This document shows positions 49,419 through 58,611 of a stretch of DNA of 64,000 bases, piece after piece. A model generated the notes under the pieces. That model searched no databases. It saw only the letters and a list, made by a program, of their open reading frames with translations, and was not told where the DNA came from. Within the stretch, counting starts at the first letter, position 1. Each line of letters opens with the position of its first letter. Made by a program: the position numbers and the translations under genes. Origin of the DNA: AAA164-E04 sp014239995 (GTDB lineage Bacteria > Verrucomicrobiota > Verrucomicrobiia > Limisphaerales > AAA164-E04); the NCBI GenBank assembly GCA_029247315.1, contig JAQWLM010000027.1:23078-87077 (forward strand), in the 5' to 3' direction.

Positions 49419-51596
49419 ATGAGCATACTGGCTCAAGAACAAAGATCAGCGTTGAATTCGCATGACCGCGAATACTCGCTCGAGCGTACGCGCAATATTG
49501 GTATTGCCGCGCACATCGACGCGGGCAAAACAACGACGACTGAGCGCATCTTGTTCTACACTGGTTTGATTCATAAGATGGGTGAAGTCCACGATGGGGA
49601 TACTGTTACCGACTGGATGTCTCAGGAAAAGGAAAGGGGAATTACCATCACCTCGGCGGCCATCACATGCTTTTGGAAGCAGGTTGATGATGGTCTCGTC
49701 AAATCTTTTCCTGACATTCCTCACCGGATCAACATCATCGACACGCCTGGACATGTTGATTTTACCGCTGAGGTCGAGCGTTCCATGCGTGTTCTGGATG
49801 GAGCCGTTGCCGTGTTTTGTGGTGTGGCAGGTGTTCAACCACAATCAGAAACGGTTTGGCGCCAAGCTACCAAATACAGCGTCCCACGTATTGCGTTCGT
49901 CAACAAGATGGATCGTACGGGTGCAGACTTTGATAACGCGCTTAACGACATGCGCACCAAATTAGGTGCCTATGCTTACGCCATTGCTCTACCGCTCGGT
50001 GCTGAAGATCAACTGAAGGGAATCATCGATGTGGTCAGTCAAAAGGCCGTTGTTTACGACGAGAGTGACCCGACTGGTTTGGAGTATTTAGTTGTCGACC
50101 TGCCAGAAGATGAGGTGCCACGGGCTCGAAAAGCCCTTCAGGACCTGGTAGAAGCGGTCGCCGACAAGGATAATGAAGTCATGGAACTCCTCTTGGAGGA
50201 AAAACCGGTGGGCGTGGCAGTGCTTAAAGCTGCCATTCGTCGATTGACCTGCGCCCTCGAGCTGGTCCCCGTTCTCGGAGGTTCGGCTTTCAAGAACAAA
50301 GGGGTTCACGCGGTGGTCGATGCCGTGATTGACTATCTCCCTTCACCCGTAGACGTTCCACCCGCTATTGGAAACGACTTGGATGAGGACCAGGAAATTG
50401 AAATTAAAGCCGACGATAACGGCAAATTCTGTGGCCTTGCATTCAAACTCTGGACAGATCCTTTTGTAGGTAAACTCGTCTTTATGCGCGTTTATCGTGG
50501 CACACTCCGCAAGGGGGATTCCTTGCTTAACACACGCACCGGAAAGCGCGATCGGGCAAGTCGACTTTTAATGATCCAAGCCGATAAACGCACCGACTGC
50601 GAGGCTGTTTATTCAGGTGATATCGTGGCAATCGTTGGTGTCAGGAACATCACCACAGGCGACACCATATGCGATAAAGACACCGAAATCAGCCTCGAAC
50701 CTCCAACCTTTCCTGAGCCTGTTATCTCGATGGCCATTGAGCCAAAAACCAAACTCGATCGCGAAAAGATGTCTGAAGGACTCCAACGCTTATCAGAGGA
50801 AGATCCGACTTTCCGCTGTTTCACCAACGAAGAAACGGGTCAACTGATCATCGCTGGTATGGGGGAGTTGCATCTGGAGATCATTCGAGACCGTCTTCTG
50901 CGTGAGTTCAAGGTGGATGCTAACGCAGGTGCTCCCCAGATTGCTTACCGAGAAACCATCACCAAGGAGGCCAGTGGCGAAGGTAAATTTATTCGTCAGT
51001 CCGGAGGTCGTGGTCAATACGGTCATGCGATCATTCATATGCAGCCCGCTGAGCGAGGTAAGGGAATCAATGTAGAGAGCAAGATTATTGGCGGTGTTAT
51101 CCCCAAGGAATACATCCCATCGGTCATTTCTGGTATCCAGGAGTCCATCGCTGGTGGTGTGCTGGCCAATTACCCGATGGTCGATATCTCTGTGCAGATT
51201 GTAGATGGAAGTTTTCACGAAGTGGATTCCAATGAACTCGCTTTCAAAATGGCAGGCATCTTCGCTTTCAAGGAAGCCGCTAAAAAAGCATCCATGATAT
51301 TGCTGGAGCCCGTCATGAAGGTGGAGGTGACAACACCTGATGAATACCAAGGTGACATCCTGGGTGACCTGAATCGCCGCAGAGGCAAAATTGCAAGTAT
51401 TGATTCCAAGCCGCAGGTAACCATTTTAAATTCAGAGGTGCCTTTAGCGGAGATGTTCGGATACGCCACGGCGGTCCGTTCCTTGTCAAAGGGGCGTGCC
51501 TCCTACTCGATGGAACCCGATAAATTCGAACCAGTACCCACTCAAATCGTAAATAATATTTTAGAATCTTTCACACCTAAGGTGAGTAGATCCTGA
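49419..51596 (+). CDS. fusA: Elongation factor G
   Basis: This 725-residue GTPase drives translocation. It has the P-loop AHIDAGKTTTT, a normal switch I (EKERGITITSAA), DTPGHVDF and NKMDRTGADF, then domains II-V (CFTNEETGQLIIAGMGELHL, GRGQYGHAIIHM). About 20 residues precede the first conserved block, and the stretch between switch I and switch II is slightly long, which explains the above-average length. It is followed directly by rpsJ rather than by a second tuf. Confidence 0.97.
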   Translation: MSILAQEQRSALNSHDREYSLERTRNIGIAAHIDAGKTTTTERILFYTGLIHKMGEVHDGDTVTDWMSQEKERGITITSAAITCFWKQVDDGLVKSFPDIPHRINIIDTPGHVDFTAEVERSMRVLDGAVAVFCGVAGVQPQSETVWRQATKYSVPRIAFVNKMDRTGADFDNALNDMRTKLGAYAYAIALPLGAEDQLKGIIDVVSQKAVVYDESDPTGLEYLVVDLPEDEVPRARKALQDLVEAVADKDNEVMELLLEEKPVGVAVLKAAIRRLTCALELVPVLGGSAFKNKGVHAVVDAVIDYLPSPVDVPPAIGNDLDEDQEIEIKADDNGKFCGLAFKLWTDPFVGKLVFMRVYRGTLRKGDSLLNTRTGKRDRASRLLMIQADKRTDCEAVYSGDIVAIVGVRNITTGDTICDKDTEISLEPPTFPEPVISMAIEPKTKLDREKMSEGLQRLSEEDPTFRCFTNEETGQLIIAGMGELHLEIIRDRLLREFKVDANAGAPQIAYRETITKEASGEGKFIRQSGGRGQYGHAIIHMQPAERGKGINVESKIIGGVIPKEYIPSVISGIQESIAGGVLANYPMVDISVQIVDGSFHEVDSNELAFKMAGIFAFKEAAKKASMILLEPVMKVEVTTPDEYQGDILGDLNRRRGKIASIDSKPQVTILNSEVPLAEMFGYATAVRSLSKGRASYSMEPDKFEPVPTQIVNNILESFTPKVSRS

Positions 51597-51630
51597 GTTA
51601 ACAACCTATCAACCTCGTTCTTTATTAATT

Positions 51631-51939
51631 ATGGCAGGACAAAGAATACGTATTCGCCTGAAGGCTTATGATCATCGTGTGATTGATCAGTCCGCCCAGG
51701 AAATTGTGGAGACCGTCAAAAGGTCAGGGGCTCGCGTGGCAGGACCTATTCCACTGCCAACGCGTGTTGAGCGCTTTACCGTGACACGATCCCCGCATGT
51801 GGACAAGAAGTCCCATGAAACCTTTGAGCAACGTACTCACAAGCGTTTGTTGGATATTCTCGAGCCGACTGCGAAAACGGTTGACGAGCTCAAGAAGTTA
51901 AACCTCCCTGCAGGCGTGGACATCACCATCAAGATTTAA
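51631..51939 (+). CDS. rpsJ: 30S ribosomal protein S10
   Basis: This 102-residue protein is S10 (NusE), a member of the 30S head and of antitermination complexes. Its start IRIRLKAYDHRVIDQSA and the loop PLPTRVERFTVTRSPHVDKK (partly quoted) are typical. It starts the S10 group, 34 bp after fusA; no separate promoter is obvious in that gap. Confidence 0.98.
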   Translation: MAGQRIRIRLKAYDHRVIDQSAQEIVETVKRSGARVAGPIPLPTRVERFTVTRSPHVDKKSHETFEQRTHKRLLDILEPTAKTVDELKKLNLPAGVDITIKI

Positions 51940-51955
51940 CGAAAGGCACGTCATC

Positions 51956-52600
51956 ATGTTAGGATTACTCGGCAAAAAATTGGGACAGACACGTGTCTAC
52001 GACAAGGAAGGTTCCGCTGTTCACGTAACTATCGTTGAATGCGGTCCGAATCATGTGGTTCAACGGAAAACAGCTGACTCGGATGGCTACAGCGCCGTCC
52101 AGTTGGCCTTTGATCCACAAAAAGATCAACGGCTCAATAAACCCACGCTAGGTCACTTTACCAAGCACAAAACCACTGGATTCAAAAGAATTCGAGAATT
52201 TCGGGATTTCACGCTTGATGTGAAGTCCGGTGATGTGGTTAAGGTGGAAGACTGCTTCGCTGAAGGAGATTACGTGGACGCCATAGGCCTCACCAAGGGG
52301 CGTGGCTTCCAGGGGGTGATGAAACGGTGGAACTTCAGTGGCGGTCGTGCCACTCATGGTGCCAAGGGCTGGAAACGCCGGCCTGGAGCCATTGGATGTC
52401 GGTCCTTTCCCGGTTGGGTAGCCAAAGGTAAAAAAATGCCAGGACACATGGGGCAAGCCCGGCGTACCGTGCAGAACTTGAAAATCGTCAAAGTTCACGG
52501 TGAGGACAACCTTCTGTTGGTCAAGGGAGCGATTCCCGGCGCCGCAGGGGACTATGTGGTGATCCGTGAGGCGAAGAAAAAGCCCAAACAGCAGGCATGA
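51956..52600 (+). CDS. rplC: 50S ribosomal protein L3
   Basis: This 214-residue protein is an early 50S assembly factor near the peptidyl transferase centre. The signature FSGGRATHGAKGWKRRPGAIG and the MPGHMGQ loop are present. It begins MLGLLGKKLGQTRVYD. Located 16 bp after rpsJ. Confidence 0.98.
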   Translation: MLGLLGKKLGQTRVYDKEGSAVHVTIVECGPNHVVQRKTADSDGYSAVQLAFDPQKDQRLNKPTLGHFTKHKTTGFKRIREFRDFTLDVKSGDVVKVEDCFAEGDYVDAIGLTKGRGFQGVMKRWNFSGGRATHGAKGWKRRPGAIGCRSFPGWVAKGKKMPGHMGQARRTVQNLKIVKVHGEDNLLLVKGAIPGAAGDYVVIREAKKKPKQQA

Positions 52601-52621
52601 TTTCTGGGGGGTAACTGAAAG

Positions 52622-53245
52622 ATGAAGATAAACGTTCAAAATATTAACGGCGAGGCCTTGGAGGAATGTGACATTCCCTTCACCATCGTCGAAGAGGGAG
52701 CAAAGGGGCTCCAGGCTGTGCACGATGCTGTGGTCGCTTACACCGCGTCTCAGAGGAGTGGCACTGCCTGTGCAAAAACCCGCTCAGAGGTTGCAGGGAC
52801 TGGCAAGAAGCCGTGGCGGCAAAAGGGTACAGGCCGGGCACGAGCCGGTTCTTTCCGTTCTCCAATTTGGCGCGGTGGCGGCGTTGTGTTTGGACCTCGC
52901 CCTCGTGATTTTCGCAAGGATGTTAACAAGAAGACCCGGAAACTTGCCCTCAAGAAAGCGCTCAGTGAGCGTTTTAAATCCGGGGAAATTATCGTTGTTG
53001 ATCAAGTGAGTTTTGAGCAGCCCAAAACCAAGACCTTCATCGATATGCTCGACAAGCTCAAGATTGACGGAACAGCCTTACTCGTGACCGAGAGGGTAGA
53101 TGCCAATGCACAGCTCTCAGCGCGCAACATCCCATACGTTTCTGTTACCACCGGCGATTCGTTGAATACCTACGATACGTTGAAATACGATCGCATCATC
53201 ATGACGCGAGAGGCACTCGTGGGGCTGCAATCAAGACTCAGTTAA
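52622..53245 (+). CDS. rplD: 50S ribosomal protein L4
   Basis: This 207-residue protein lines the peptide exit tunnel. The long loop with KKPWRQKGTGRARAGSFRSP is the site where macrolide resistance changes occur. L4 represses the S10 operon in E. coli; whether it does so here cannot be told from sequence. Confidence 0.97.
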   Translation: MKINVQNINGEALEECDIPFTIVEEGAKGLQAVHDAVVAYTASQRSGTACAKTRSEVAGTGKKPWRQKGTGRARAGSFRSPIWRGGGVVFGPRPRDFRKDVNKKTRKLALKKALSERFKSGEIIVVDQVSFEQPKTKTFIDMLDKLKIDGTALLVTERVDANAQLSARNIPYVSVTTGDSLNTYDTLKYDRIIMTREALVGLQSRLS

Positions 53246-53255
53246 TTTAACCGCC

Positions 53256-53537
53256 ATGAACGCATACGATATTATCAAGACTGTCCGAATTACGGAAAAA
53301 GGAACGGTGCAGTCCAGTGAATACAACCAATATACCGTGGTGGCTGATACACGCGCCAACAAATTCCAGATACGTGACGCGGTGGAAGAGTTGTTTAAAG
53401 TAAAGGTTCTTCGTGTCAATACGCTCAATGTGCGTGGCAAGGATCGGCGCCAGCGCACCAAGCAGGCAGGTCGATCTGCAAACTGGAAAAAGGCAATGGT
53501 TACCCTCAAGAGCGGTGACAAAATTGAATTAACCTAA
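53256..53537 (+). CDS. rplW: 50S ribosomal protein L23
   Basis: This 93-residue protein lies at the exit of the peptide tunnel and docks trigger factor and SRP. It has the VRITEKGT start and VEELFKVKVLRVNTLNV, then a basic loop. It is 10 bp after rplD. Confidence 0.96.
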   Translation: MNAYDIIKTVRITEKGTVQSSEYNQYTVVADTRANKFQIRDAVEELFKVKVLRVNTLNVRGKDRRQRTKQAGRSANWKKAMVTLKSGDKIELT

Positions 53538-53554
53538 GTCAGAAGGGGAATAAT

Positions 53555-54409
53555 ATGGCAGTCAAAACTTTTAAGCCTTTAACACCAGGTCGTCGATTCC
53601 AAGCGGTTGCTGACTTTTCCAATCTTACCAAAAAGAAACCGGAGAAGAAACTGCTCACGACCAAGAAGAAAACCGGTGGGAGAAATTGTTATGGTCGCAT
53701 CACGGCTCGAGCCATTGGTGGCGGACATAAGCAGAAAATCCGCACTGTTGATTTTCGTCGTAATAAAACTGGCATCGAGGCCGAAGTAGTGGCCTTGGAA
53801 TATGATCCAATGCGTTCAGCGCGACTCGCTCTGCTGCAGTATACAGATGGTGAAAAGCGATACATCGTGGCGCCACTTGGGCTGGAAGTGGGTGGCAAGG
53901 TCATGAGTGGTCCGGAAGCCCCTACAGTCATAGGAAATGCCATGCCATTGGAAAATATTCCGGTTGGTTCATCTGTGCACAGTATCGAATTAATGCCCGG
54001 ACGGGGTGGACAGATCGCACGCACCGCGGGTTCCTTCGCTACTTTGATGTCGTGCGATTCGAAGTATGCGCAGATCAAGATGCCTTCCGGAGAAATCAGG
54101 CGGATCCACAGTAAATGTAAGGCAACCATCGGCCAAGTTGGCAATACCGACCATGAAAACATCATCATCGGGACTGCGGGACGTAACCGGCATCGCGGCC
54201 GTCGCCCCCTGACTCGAGGTGTTTGCAGAAATCCAGTGGATCATCCTAATGGTGGTGGAAACGGGCGCTCGAAAGGTGGAGGAGGTCGTCAGCACCTGGT
54301 TTCACCCTGGGGTCTGCTTTGCAAAGGCTACAAGACAAGGAACAAGCACAAGACATCCAACAAATTTATCCTGGTTCGCCGTGACGGGCGTCCGAACAAG
54401 CTCAAATAA
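53555..54409 (+). CDS. rplB: 50S ribosomal protein L2
   Basis: This 284-residue protein supports the peptidyl transferase centre. Typical blocks include GRNCYGRITARAIGGGHK, ALLQYTDGEKRYIVAP and the C-terminal GVCRNPVDHPNGGG, whose His is important in the family, then HLVSPWG. It is about ten residues longer than E. coli L2, mostly in the N-terminal third. Confidence 0.98.
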   Translation: MAVKTFKPLTPGRRFQAVADFSNLTKKKPEKKLLTTKKKTGGRNCYGRITARAIGGGHKQKIRTVDFRRNKTGIEAEVVALEYDPMRSARLALLQYTDGEKRYIVAPLGLEVGGKVMSGPEAPTVIGNAMPLENIPVGSSVHSIELMPGRGGQIARTAGSFATLMSCDSKYAQIKMPSGEIRRIHSKCKATIGQVGNTDHENIIIGTAGRNRHRGRRPLTRGVCRNPVDHPNGGGNGRSKGGGGRQHLVSPWGLLCKGYKTRNKHKTSNKFILVRRDGRPNKLK

Positions 54410-54421
54410 TCTTTTCGACCT

Positions 54422-54700
54422 ATGGCACGCTCAATTAAAAAGGGATTTTATGTCGACGGCAGTCTGATGAAGAAAGTCGACCAAATGAATGAAAGTGGAA
54501 AAAAGAGACCCATTAAAACTTGGTCTCGCCGCTCGACCGTCACGCCTGAATTCGTTGGGCATACGCTCAACATTCACAACGGTAAAATATTCGTGACGGT
54601 GTTCATTACTGAAAATATGGTGGGCCACAAATTAGGTGAGTTCGCCCTGACACGCACTTTTAAAGGACATGGGGCTCATACAGCCAAAGTGACCAAATAA
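54422..54700 (+). CDS. rpsS: 30S ribosomal protein S19
   Basis: This 92-residue protein binds the 30S head with S13. It shows MARSIKKGFYVDGSL, KTWSRRSTVTPEFVGHT and VGHKLGEFALTRTF. It is 12 bp after rplB and 4 bp before rplV. Confidence 0.98.
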   Translation: MARSIKKGFYVDGSLMKKVDQMNESGKKRPIKTWSRRSTVTPEFVGHTLNIHNGKIFVTVFITENMVGHKLGEFALTRTFKGHGAHTAKVTK

Positions 54701-54704
54701 TTGT

Positions 54705-55040
54705 ATGGAAGTTCAAGCCATTACTAAAAACGTTCGAATGTCTGCGCAGAAGATGCGTGAGGTCGTGCGACAGATTCAGGGAATGAATGCCTTGCAGGCT
54801 ATTGCCGTGCTGGGAGCCGTTCCTCGCAAGTCCGCCCGTGTTGTTGCAAAAACACTCAAGAGCGCCATCGCCAACGCTGAGCACAACAACAATGCCCGGC
54901 CGGAATCACTTGTTGTCAAAATGGCTGTGGCAGGGCAGGGACCGGTCATGAAACGTTTCATTCCCAAGGCGCGCGGATCGGCAGGACCTATCCTTAAGCG
55001 AACGTGCCACGTCAAAATTGTTGTTTCGGATCTTAGCTAA
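54705..55040 (+). CDS. rplV: 50S ribosomal protein L22
   Basis: This 111-residue protein spans the large subunit to the exit tunnel. It begins MEVQAITKNVRMSAQKMREV and ends with the tunnel hairpin KRFIPKARGSAGPILKRTCH. It is 9 bp before rpsC. Confidence 0.98.
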   Translation: MEVQAITKNVRMSAQKMREVVRQIQGMNALQAIAVLGAVPRKSARVVAKTLKSAIANAEHNNNARPESLVVKMAVAGQGPVMKRFIPKARGSAGPILKRTCHVKIVVSDLS

Positions 55041-55049
55041 TTTATTACT

Positions 55050-55715
55050 ATGGGACAGAAAACCAACCCAATCGGTTTAAGAATCGCACTCAACCGTGAC
55101 TGGCGATCCAAATGGTTCTCCGACAAAAAAAACTTCGGTGGACTACTTGCAGAGGACAGCAGAATCCGCTCATTCCTCAAAGGTAAGCTTGAGGCTGCTG
55201 CAGTACCTCGTATCCAGATCGAGAGAGCTGCAACACGCTGTCGAGTCACAATCCACACCGCTAGACCTGGGGTCGTTATCGGCCGCAAGGGTGCCGAGAT
55301 TGACAAGATCAAGGAGGAGTTGTCGCTCATGACGGGCAAAGAGGTTTACGTGGACATTCAAGAGGTTAAAACCCCTGAGCTGGATGCTCAACTTGTCGCT
55401 GAAAATATTTCCTTGCAACTGGAACGACGTGTTTCTTTTCGTCGCGCCATGAAAAAAGCACTCCAAACGACCATGGATTTTGGTGCAGATGGGATTCGAA
55501 TCCGATGCGCTGGTCGACTGGGGGGAGCCGAACTGGCACGTGTCGAATCATACAATCAGGGTCGTGTGCCTCTGCACACATTGCGTGCCAATATTGACTA
55601 CGGATTTTCGCAGGCAAAAACACTGTATGGCATCCTTGGTGTCAAATGTTGGATATGCAAAGGCGATATCAAAATTGAAAAACCCGAACGGTCCACCTAC
55701 ACGGAAACTGTCTGA
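55050..55715 (+). CDS. rpsC: 30S ribosomal protein S3
   Basis: This 221-residue protein lies at the mRNA entry site. The KH domain motif GVVIGRKGAEIDKIK is present, as are MGQKTNPIGLRIALNRDW at the start and GRLGGAELARVESYNQG near the C-terminus. It is followed by rplP after 41 bp. Confidence 0.98.
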   Translation: MGQKTNPIGLRIALNRDWRSKWFSDKKNFGGLLAEDSRIRSFLKGKLEAAAVPRIQIERAATRCRVTIHTARPGVVIGRKGAEIDKIKEELSLMTGKEVYVDIQEVKTPELDAQLVAENISLQLERRVSFRRAMKKALQTTMDFGADGIRIRCAGRLGGAELARVESYNQGRVPLHTLRANIDYGFSQAKTLYGILGVKCWICKGDIKIEKPERSTYTETV

Positions 55716-55756
55716 GGGCCTTAACTTTACAATACTGATTTGAGAAAGGTAGAATT

Positions 55757-56170
55757 ATGCCATTGATGCCCTCAAGGGTGAAATACAGGCGCATGCATCG
55801 CGGCAATCGAGCCGGGTTGGCACGCAGAGGCGCTACGGTAGCGTTCGGAGAATATGGTCTTCAGGCCCTTGAACGTTGCTGGTTGAACAATAAACAAATC
55901 GAAGCCGCCCGTATCGCCATTACTCGCAATATGAAACGTCGGGGCAAGGTCTGGATCCGTATTTTTCCCGACAAGTCCTATACCAAGAAACCGCTGGAAA
56001 CTCGTATGGGTAAGGGCAAAGGCCCCATTGAAGGCTGGGTAGCGGTCATCCGTCCTGCCAACATACTTTTTGAGGTCGATGGAGTGCCTGAGAACGTGGC
56101 ACGTGAATCCTTCCGACTTGCCGCGGCCAAACTGCCCATCCGAACGAAATTCATTTCAAGACACAAATAG
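55757..56170 (+). CDS. rplP: 50S ribosomal protein L16
   Basis: This 137-residue protein binds near the A site. It shows MPLMPSRVKYRRMHRGN and TRMGKGKGPIEGWVAV, where the loop carries the residues that line the tRNA elbow. An AGAAAGG ribosome-binding-like sequence lies upstream. Confidence 0.98.
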   Translation: MPLMPSRVKYRRMHRGNRAGLARRGATVAFGEYGLQALERCWLNNKQIEAARIAITRNMKRRGKVWIRIFPDKSYTKKPLETRMGKGKGPIEGWVAVIRPANILFEVDGVPENVARESFRLAAAKLPIRTKFISRHK

Positions 56171-56178
56171 GCAACCAT

Positions 56179-56388
56179 ATGGCGCTAAAATTTAAAGATT
56201 TACAAGAATTATCCCAGCCAGAGCTGTTGGCCAAAGGGCAGGAACTGAGGCAGGAACTCTTCAATTTAAAACTTCAGAAAGCCAGTAGTCAGCTTGAAAA
56301 ACCTTCCCGATTACGCGACCTGAGGCGGGGAATAGCCAGAGTGGAAACCAAGTTGAACGCCCTGCGTCGACAGGTATCCGAAAACTAG
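56179..56388 (+). CDS. rpmC: 50S ribosomal protein L29
   Basis: This 69-residue protein is the helical L29 next to L23 at the tunnel exit. It has LAKGQELRQELFNLKLQKAS and RGIARVETKLNALRRQ. It lies 8 bp after rplP. Confidence 0.95.
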   Translation: MALKFKDLQELSQPELLAKGQELRQELFNLKLQKASSQLEKPSRLRDLRRGIARVETKLNALRRQVSEN

Positions 56389-56403
56389 AAAGATTTCAAA
56401 AAC

Positions 56404-56676
56404 ATGTCTGAAGAGAAAACACAACGTGGGCATCGCAAGTTGCGTATCGGTGAAGTCATCTCCGATAAAATGGACAAAACCATTGTCGTCAGGGTAAGGC
56501 GTCGTATCCAACACCCTAGATTTAAGAAAATCATCACTGCCTTCAGCAAGTGTTACGCACATGATGAAAAAGGTCAGGCCAAGATTGGAGATCAAGTTCG
56601 GATTCAAGAAACACGCCCCTTGTCAAAACACAAGTGTTGGCGACTTGTTGAGGTGACTCAAAGCGCTGAAGCGTAA
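56404..56676 (+). CDS. rpsQ: 30S ribosomal protein S17
   Basis: This 90-residue protein is the OB-fold S17. It shows GEVISDKMDKTIVVRVRRR, HPRFKKII and GDQVRIQETRPLSKHKCWRL. It closes the S10 group and is 21 bp before rplN. Confidence 0.97.
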   Translation: MSEEKTQRGHRKLRIGEVISDKMDKTIVVRVRRRIQHPRFKKIITAFSKCYAHDEKGQAKIGDQVRIQETRPLSKHKCWRLVEVTQSAEA

Positions 56677-56697
56677 ATTTACCCAGGATTAACTGCT

Positions 56698-57063
56698 ATG
56701 TTACAATTACGCTCACTCATAAATGTGGCTGACAACACCGGCGCCAAGAAGGCTGCAGCCATCGGTGCACTAGGAAAAACCCAACGTTATGCAAAGATTG
56801 GGGACATCCTCAAGGTGCACATCAAAGAATCGTCTCCCGATGCGTCGGTTAAAAAAGGAGATGTTGTTAACGCCGTAGTCGTACGCACCCGAAAATCCAT
56901 ACGTCGTGCCGACGGATCGGTACTTCGGTTTGACTCGAATGCAGTTGTGATCATCGACAAGGATAAGAACCCCAAAGGTACGCGCATCTTTGGCCCAGTA
57001 GCTCGCGAGTTGCGTGAGAAACGTTTTATGAAAATCGTCTCACTGGCTCCTGAAGTCATTTGA
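56698..57063 (+). CDS. rplN: 50S ribosomal protein L14
   Basis: This 121-residue protein forms the bridge to 16S rRNA helix 44. It has VADNTGAKKAAAIGALG, VVRTRKSIRRADGSVLRFD and the C-terminal GTRIFGPVARELREK. The first residues MLQLRSLINVADNTG are typical. Confidence 0.98.
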   Translation: MLQLRSLINVADNTGAKKAAAIGALGKTQRYAKIGDILKVHIKESSPDASVKKGDVVNAVVVRTRKSIRRADGSVLRFDSNAVVIIDKDKNPKGTRIFGPVARELREKRFMKIVSLAPEVI

Positions 57064-57068
57064 ATACC

Positions 57069-57326
57069 ATGCCCACCAAATTTCATGTCAAACGTGATGA
57101 CGTTGTTGTCGTTATCTCTGGAACCGAAAAAGGCAAACGGGGAAAGATCATCCAGGTGGTCCCCAAAAAAGAACGCGTCATCGTTGAAGGTATCAACATG
57201 ATTAAGAAACACGTTCGCCGAAACCAACAGCACCCGGAGGGGGCCATTATCGAACGTGAAGGAGCCATTCATATCTCGAACGTGATGAAGGCCGAACGCT
57301 ATGATGCCAAGCGGGGTAACACATAA
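57069..57326 (+). CDS. rplX: 50S ribosomal protein L24
   Basis: This 85-residue protein is an assembly initiator with a KOW motif. The ATG at 57069 (MPTKFHVKRDDVVVVISG) is preferred over a TTG at 57060 that overlaps the rplN stop. RGKIIQVVPKKERVIVEG is typical; the C-terminus is shorter than in E. coli (104 residues). Confidence 0.95.
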   Translation: MPTKFHVKRDDVVVVISGTEKGKRGKIIQVVPKKERVIVEGINMIKKHVRRNQQHPEGAIIEREGAIHISNVMKAERYDAKRGNT

Positions 57327-57350
57327 ACCTGAGCACCTATAACCGGTTAT

Positions 57351-57890
57351 ATGAAACCTAGATTTTACGATAAATATGTCCAAGACATCCGCCCCAAACT
57401 GTTGGAGGAGGGTAAGTTCACAAACATTCATCAAGTACCGATCATCCAGAAGATTGTTATCAATATGGGGGTGAGTGGAATGATGGAAAAGGGTGCTTTG
57501 GACAATGCAGCCGCCGACCTGGCAACTATCACGGGACGTAAACCTGTTCATTGTCTGGCGCGCAAAAGCGTATCCAATTTTAAACTGAGGGCAGGACAGG
57601 CCATTGGATGCAAAGTTACGCTTCGTCGAGGTACCATGTGGGAGTTCTTTGATCGCCTGGTGACGGCTGCGCTTCCACGCATTCGGGATTTTCGCGGCAT
57701 ATCGAAAAAAGCATTCGATGGTCGAGGAAATTACTCACTGGGCATCAATGATCAAAGCATCTTTCCGGAAATTGAGCTGGATAAGGTCAAACGTCAGCAG
57801 GGCATGGATATCACCATCGTGACATCCGCTGGGAATGACAAGGATGCTCATGAGCTTCTGACGTTGATGGGGATGCCATTTACGAAATAA
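57351..57890 (+). CDS. rplE: 50S ribosomal protein L5
   Basis: This 179-residue protein binds 5S rRNA. It has IIQKIVINMGVSG, LRAGQAIGCKVTLRR and RDFRGISKKAFDGRGNYSLG. It lies 24 bp after rplX. Confidence 0.98.
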   Translation: MKPRFYDKYVQDIRPKLLEEGKFTNIHQVPIIQKIVINMGVSGMMEKGALDNAAADLATITGRKPVHCLARKSVSNFKLRAGQAIGCKVTLRRGTMWEFFDRLVTAALPRIRDFRGISKKAFDGRGNYSLGINDQSIFPEIELDKVKRQQGMDITIVTSAGNDKDAHELLTLMGMPFTK

Positions 57891-57921
57891 ATTATTCAAT
57901 CTCTTAACTTTACGATACCTT

Positions 57922-58191
57922 ATGGCAAAGACTTCTTGGAAAGAACGAAACAAAAAAAAGCAACGCGTTGTTGACAAATACGCTTCGCTCAGAGCTGAGA
58001 TGCGTTCCAAACGCGACTACGAAGGGCTGTGTAAGCTTCCACGTAATGCGAGCCCCACACGCGTGGTCAACCGTTGTAAAATCACCGGTCGCCGGCACGG
58101 CTACTTTCGAAAGTTTGGAGTTTCGAGGCTTACTTTTCGGGAGATGGCACTTCATGGTCTAATCCCCGGGGTAACCAAGGCGAGTTGGTAA
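57922..58191 (+). CDS. rpsN: 30S ribosomal protein S14 (zinc-free form)
   Basis: This 89-residue protein is the longer S14 type without the four zinc-binding cysteines of the 61-residue type. It has LPRNASPTRVVNRCKITGR and the C-terminal FGVSRLTFREMALHGLIPGV. Only one of the cysteine positions is filled. Confidence 0.97.
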   Translation: MAKTSWKERNKKKQRVVDKYASLRAEMRSKRDYEGLCKLPRNASPTRVVNRCKITGRRHGYFRKFGVSRLTFREMALHGLIPGVTKASW

Positions 58192-58206
58192 AGAAAGTTT
58201 CAAAAT

Positions 58207-58590
58207 ATGGACCCTATTGCAGACATGTTGACCATTTTGCGCAATGCCGACAAGGCATTGCTACCCCACGTCGAGATGCGACATTCCAAAATGAAGGAAA
58301 GCATCGCAGACATACTCAAAAAGGAAGGTTTCATCACCGAATACGAGGTGAGTGGAGACACCATCAAAAAATTGAGAATCGCCTTGAAGTTCAACGGGCG
58401 AGAAGGGGTATTTGCCGGTCTCAAAAAGGTAAGTAAACCCGGGCTCAGGCGGTTTGTTGGTGCTGCCGAAATTCCCAAGGTGTTAGGTGGTATGGGGATA
58501 GCTATTGTCTCTACATCACAGGGATTGATGACAGGTACTCAGGCCCGGCGCGATAACGTGGGTGGTGAGTTGCTTTGTTTTGTTTGGTAA
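58207..58590 (+). CDS. rpsH: 30S ribosomal protein S8
   Basis: This 127-residue protein binds the central domain of 16S rRNA and in E. coli represses the spc operon. It has DPIADMLTILRNADKAL and the C-terminal GIAIVSTSQGLMTGTQARR. In most proteins the block reads STSxGxMTxxxA, which matches. Confidence 0.98.
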   Translation: MDPIADMLTILRNADKALLPHVEMRHSKMKESIADILKKEGFITEYEVSGDTIKKLRIALKFNGREGVFAGLKKVSKPGLRRFVGAAEIPKVLGGMGIAIVSTSQGLMTGTQARRDNVGGELLCFVW

Positions 58591-58611
58591 TTTTTTAAGG
58601 ATTCAAGATAA